DNA from: Trochalopteron elliotii
Taxonomy: Eukaryota > Chordata > Aves > Passeriformes > Leiothrichidae
Length of the DNA stretch: 64,000 bases
Direction: 5' to 3'
NCBI GenBank assembly: GCA_024734555.1
Contig: JANPWX010000097.1
Span: 6,757,832-6,821,831, forward strand
Position numbers and translations under genes: made by a program. Under the pieces are notes generated by a model, which searched no databases, was not told the DNA's origin, and saw only the letters and a program-made list of their open reading frames with translations. Shown piece by piece: positions 60,748 through 64,000 of the stretch (the first letter of the stretch is position 1; each line of letters starts with the position of its first letter).

Positions 60748-63700
60748 CATGAGAACGTAAGGTGTGTGACTCCACACATGAGAACAGAAGAAATGCTCCC
60801 CTCAATATGCCCACACAGAAAGCCAACAGAGATGCAAAACGTCCAGACCACTTTCAAGTTATGTCTGAGAGTCCTACTGTTTCAGCTCAGACTCTTGTCT
60901 TGCAGCAATGTCAAGGCACAGTGGATGCTATTAAAAACTGGTTTCCCTGTCCTCTAATGTCACTTCCACTCTGAAATCTCACCTTGTTAACACATGCAGT
61001 TCACTGCTCCATCTCAGCTAGTGAGAGCATATTATCACTTAGCTCTGATTCAGCAAGACACCTACATTTACACATTGCCTATGCCTGTTCAGTAGGGCAG
61101 CAAGGGAAGCTCTTGAAGCTCCTTTTAACTCTATTAGGCATGAATTTACACTTAAGCATGGATGTAAGTGCTTGGCTAGACTAATGCCATGATGAAAAAA
61201 CATCAAGAGGGCTAAGTTTTGAACTGAAAATATTTTTTTCATAAACTCCAGGAAAAAAAAATCTTAAAGTACAAATAATTTTTTCTGGAAATGTTTGACA
61301 AGCACAAAAGTAATATTCTGAGTAAGTGTCCTGCTCCTCAGCAGTGCTAGTAGGGGGCTGCTGTAAAGATCCAGGCTTCAGCAAGGTAGTGGATGAAGAC
61401 AGCAATTTTCTGCATAGTCTCCACTGAGCTTTAGCAAAACAATGTGCAATGAATCCCTAAATTAGAGAGAAAAGAGGTAAAATTAGAGATCAAGGGTAAA
61501 ATTAGAGAGCATCCCTAAATTAGAACCACCACCCACTTTTTCTCCTGCAGCATTTACTGTCAGTCTCAATCATCTTTTTCTCCTCAGTAAGGCAACCTGG
61601 GTAAGAGGCATGGAGGAGATTCATGTTTGCTTAAAAAACTTCAACACCAGATCCACTCTCTGTCAGCCACATAGATAGCAGGAGGTGGAGAGGGGGTGAG
61701 ACCATCCATGCACTTCATCCTTCAAACATCTACAGCCATCGACAAAAGTTGTATTCATGAGGACAGAACTTGGACTTCTCAGGCTGTATTCAGCCTCTCA
61801 GAACTAGTTATCTCTGCTAGTCAGGTTTCACATGCACACAAATCCCTCTTTCTCTGGGTATCCATCTCATGCATGCCTCTTTAAAATCTTCTTAAGTTCA
61901 AATCCTGTATGGCAGAGTTGCCTAATGTTTTGTGGGTTACATCTCAGTAGAGAGAGAAAGCTAACCTGGCAGATCAGATCTGCTGTTTCACACCCTCGGT
62001 TTCACACCTCTCCATTCACAAGCTGCTTTGCATTTCTCTTTACTCTGCAGTTTCAAACTTTGTAAACTTTGATCAGAAGTTTAATCATAGGGTGGCTGGG
62101 GTTCGGGGGCAGAAACAAGAACCTCCCCTCTCTCTTTAAAGCATCTCTCCATCAATATCAGTGACTGGTTTTTATAAAAAATGGTAACACACTTTCAGAG
62201 AAGATATAGTGCCTTCTATGTTTTGACATTTTGGTTTTAGTTAAAGCATAATCAAACTTCTCAAAAACAAGGGGTTTGAAAACACTATCTTACTGCTTAC
62301 AATCTGGGGGAGAAAAATCCAACAACATTCCTGCATTTGCTTCTGAAAGTAGCTGCCACTTGTCCTTCACTTTTTGTACAGACAATAACAGTGGGCTTAT
62401 CCATCTCGTTACTGTAGCCATGAATAGCTGAGAATGGAAAAATCAACATCTGAAACTGGGTAAGCTTCTGACGCTCCCTCCATATGACAGCTTTAACAAG
62501 ACTCCCACCCCTCGTGAGTCACCAACTCTCCCTACAAACCCGTCTGGGATGGGAAGCGTGAGCATGCATTTTGCACAGAGCCCTCTAGCAGGGTTAAGTT
62601 TTCACCTGGGGTTGTGTGACGCTGCCTCTGACTCCACCACATCCCATCTGTGGTCTGCAGCACATCTGCAGGTTCCCCAAAGCATCTGCTGGAACTCCTG
62701 CTAAAATGTCTTTGCATTTCCTGGTAACTTGAGATTTCCTCAAACATGAAGGACACTTGAAAAGGAGCAGATGAGCACCATGTAGAACCACTGGAGGGGC
62801 AGGAAGACTGTGACCAAGGTTAGTCAGTCCAGTTCTTGTCAGAGTCCCCTGGCTCAGTGGGAATAGTGCAGTTAATGCACTTTTATGATTAAGCAGCAGT
62901 TATTAACCAAAGGACACACTCAGTGGCTAAGGGTGGGAGACTTTCAGGGCCCTGGGTCATATGATAAGATAAAAGTGCCCCCAGAAATTCAGACTTTGCA
63001 GCAAAATGTTGTATTTTGTGAAAAAGGCACTTGATATGATCAGGGAAAGAAGGTCACACCCCCCCACACCTTCTTTGATTATCAGCTGGTGAGGGAATGC
63101 TATGTGCTTCCAAAGGTGAGGTGCCCGCCAAGTGTGGTGACAGGCAGGAGGGGAGGGATGTGGTGGAGCCAAGCCAGGAGTGGCAGCAAGGCCCCTTGGG
63201 ACAGCCATGAGAGAGGGCCCACACCCAGCCCAGCCTCGGCAGGGCGACTGGCACCAAGAGCAGCAGACACTGCCTCTGCCTGCCCTCACGCTGTCAGGAT
63301 GAGCCCCGCAGAGCACGGCTATTATTTGCTTTAAAGAAGGCATTTTTGGCACCCAGTGTACGATATGTTTCTGTTGCCCTCGTGACAGCTCCATAATCTC
63401 TTCTTTCACTTCCAGTGTTATTGTCCCAGTTTCCAAGGAGCAGACAGAAAGGATTTACTCTTCTGGAGTGGGATAATTCCTCATCAGGAAAGAAATGAGC
63501 AGAGACAGACTCGGGAAATTCTTCGCTTGTCTATTTTTATTTACAGCGGAGTTCCTGTTATTACCTTGAACAAAAATAGCACAACAGCAAGGCTGCAGCC
63601 CAGTTTTCTTTGCCTTTCTGCAAGAACCCATCAACACCAGCCCTTGGCCACAGCCCCCAGCCATGATCTCCTCCCACTGCCTCTCTTCTTGGTCACCACC

Positions 63701-64000
63701 AGCCCCAAGGACGGGCACCAGCAGTAGCCCCACACCTTGCAGGCTTGCCTGGTGGCTCCTCACTCTGAGCAGGCTTGGCCAAAACAGCACTTCCAGTTCC
63801 CAGCAAGTCCTGTCAGCAGCTCATGGTCCCAAGACAGCCTGGCAGCAAAGTTACACAACACCCACAGAAAGGAGAGCAAGTAACAGCACCTCAGCTGTCA
63901 ACAGATACCATCTTTTGTATCAGGCAAAGTCACACGCTGTTTTTAGATCCTTCTTCTTTGAAAAACAGTTGGAAGTTTTCATGGCAAACTTGAATTTTGG
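60748..64000. other. unique DNA, no gene recognised
   Basis: A local duplication at 61453-61524 is listed separately. HNF1-like half sites (GTTAATG and TTATTAACC) occur at about 62870-62920. A moderately CpG-containing part lies at 63120-63310, but it does not stand out as the two main patches do. Open frames are at most 159 codons (minus, 62957-63436) with no recognisable domain. Confidence 0.5.
61453..61524 (+). repeat. nested local duplications of a TAAAATTAGAGA unit
   Basis: ATCCCTAAATTAGA occurs at 61453-61466 and again at 61511-61524. Between them GGTAAAATTAGAGA occurs at 61476-61489 and 61495-61508. All four share the core TAAATTAGA or TAAAATTAGA, so a short unit was duplicated several times with uneven spacing. 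Confidence 0.8.

Noticed and set aside
61899..61912. AGTTCAAATCC, close to a tRNA-type B box
   Set aside because: No A box at the right distance and no tRNA fold or SINE body around it.
1..64000. Search for endogenous retrovirus, LTR pairs, CRISPR arrays, tRNA or rRNA genes, or a bacterial-type operon
   Set aside because: No primer-binding site, paired LTR ends, regularly spaced repeats or cloverleaf were seen on either strand by eye. A profile search would be needed to exclude very diverged pieces.

Overview
This is vertebrate nuclear DNA, almost certainly from a bird. The diagnosis rests on CR1 LINE remnants. One 3' piece (43104-43475, minus strand) has the avian-type 3' UTR and the ORF2 C-terminal signature DAPSLEVFK..RLDGALSN. 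Another (22971-23088, plus strand) ends in the ATTCTGTG-like 8-base tail repeat of CR1. Older, heavily mutated CR1 reverse-transcriptase bodies of the kind shared by birds, turtles and crocodilians lie at about 19730-21570, 48100-49275 and 49320-49800. The species cannot be told. I see no endogenous retrovirus, LTR pair, tRNA, rRNA, CRISPR array or bacterial gene.

I find no protein-coding gene I can defend. The longest open frames (242, 228, 212, 189 and 183 codons) lack recognisable domains and a credible exon structure, and the 189-codon frame runs through a SINE remnant. The window therefore reads as intergenic or intronic sequence: about 64 kb of mostly CpG-poor unique DNA carrying old repeats, short simple repeats and a few stretches that look regulatory.

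Layout. 1-9398: unique DNA, then a perfect 16-base-arm palindrome at 9399-9432. 10207-10830: a CpG-rich patch with three NF-E2/MAF-like sites, a CCACGTGG E-box and two GATA sites. 11839-11858: a paired AP-1 element. 14468-14510: a CR1 crumb. 16523-16558: a two-part hexamer repeat. 19730-21570: an old CR1 body. 22971-23088: a CR1 tail. 24544-24563: a POU/octamer site, with a 10-base-arm hairpin 300 bases downstream. 32385-32565: a CR1 ORF2 C-terminal fragment. 33231-33290: a homeodomain-site cluster. 34800-35300: the most unusual block, CpG-rich, with a perfect CArG box, a G-quadruplex motif and a 90-base candidate exon with well-formed splice signals. 36389-36580, 38413-38512 and 43888-43985: three MIR-like (CORE-SINE type) remnants. 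43104-43475 and 45690-45890: CR1 3' ends in minus orientation. 47850-49800: at least two old CR1 copies nearly head to tail. 54549-54591 and 60195-60246: microsatellites. The rest holds nothing I can name.

No set of genes works together here. The best candidates for function are the two CpG-rich patches (10.2-10.8 kb and 34.8-35.3 kb) and the TAAT-rich stretches. Repeat names come from recalled consensus patterns and visible translated motifs, not from a search.
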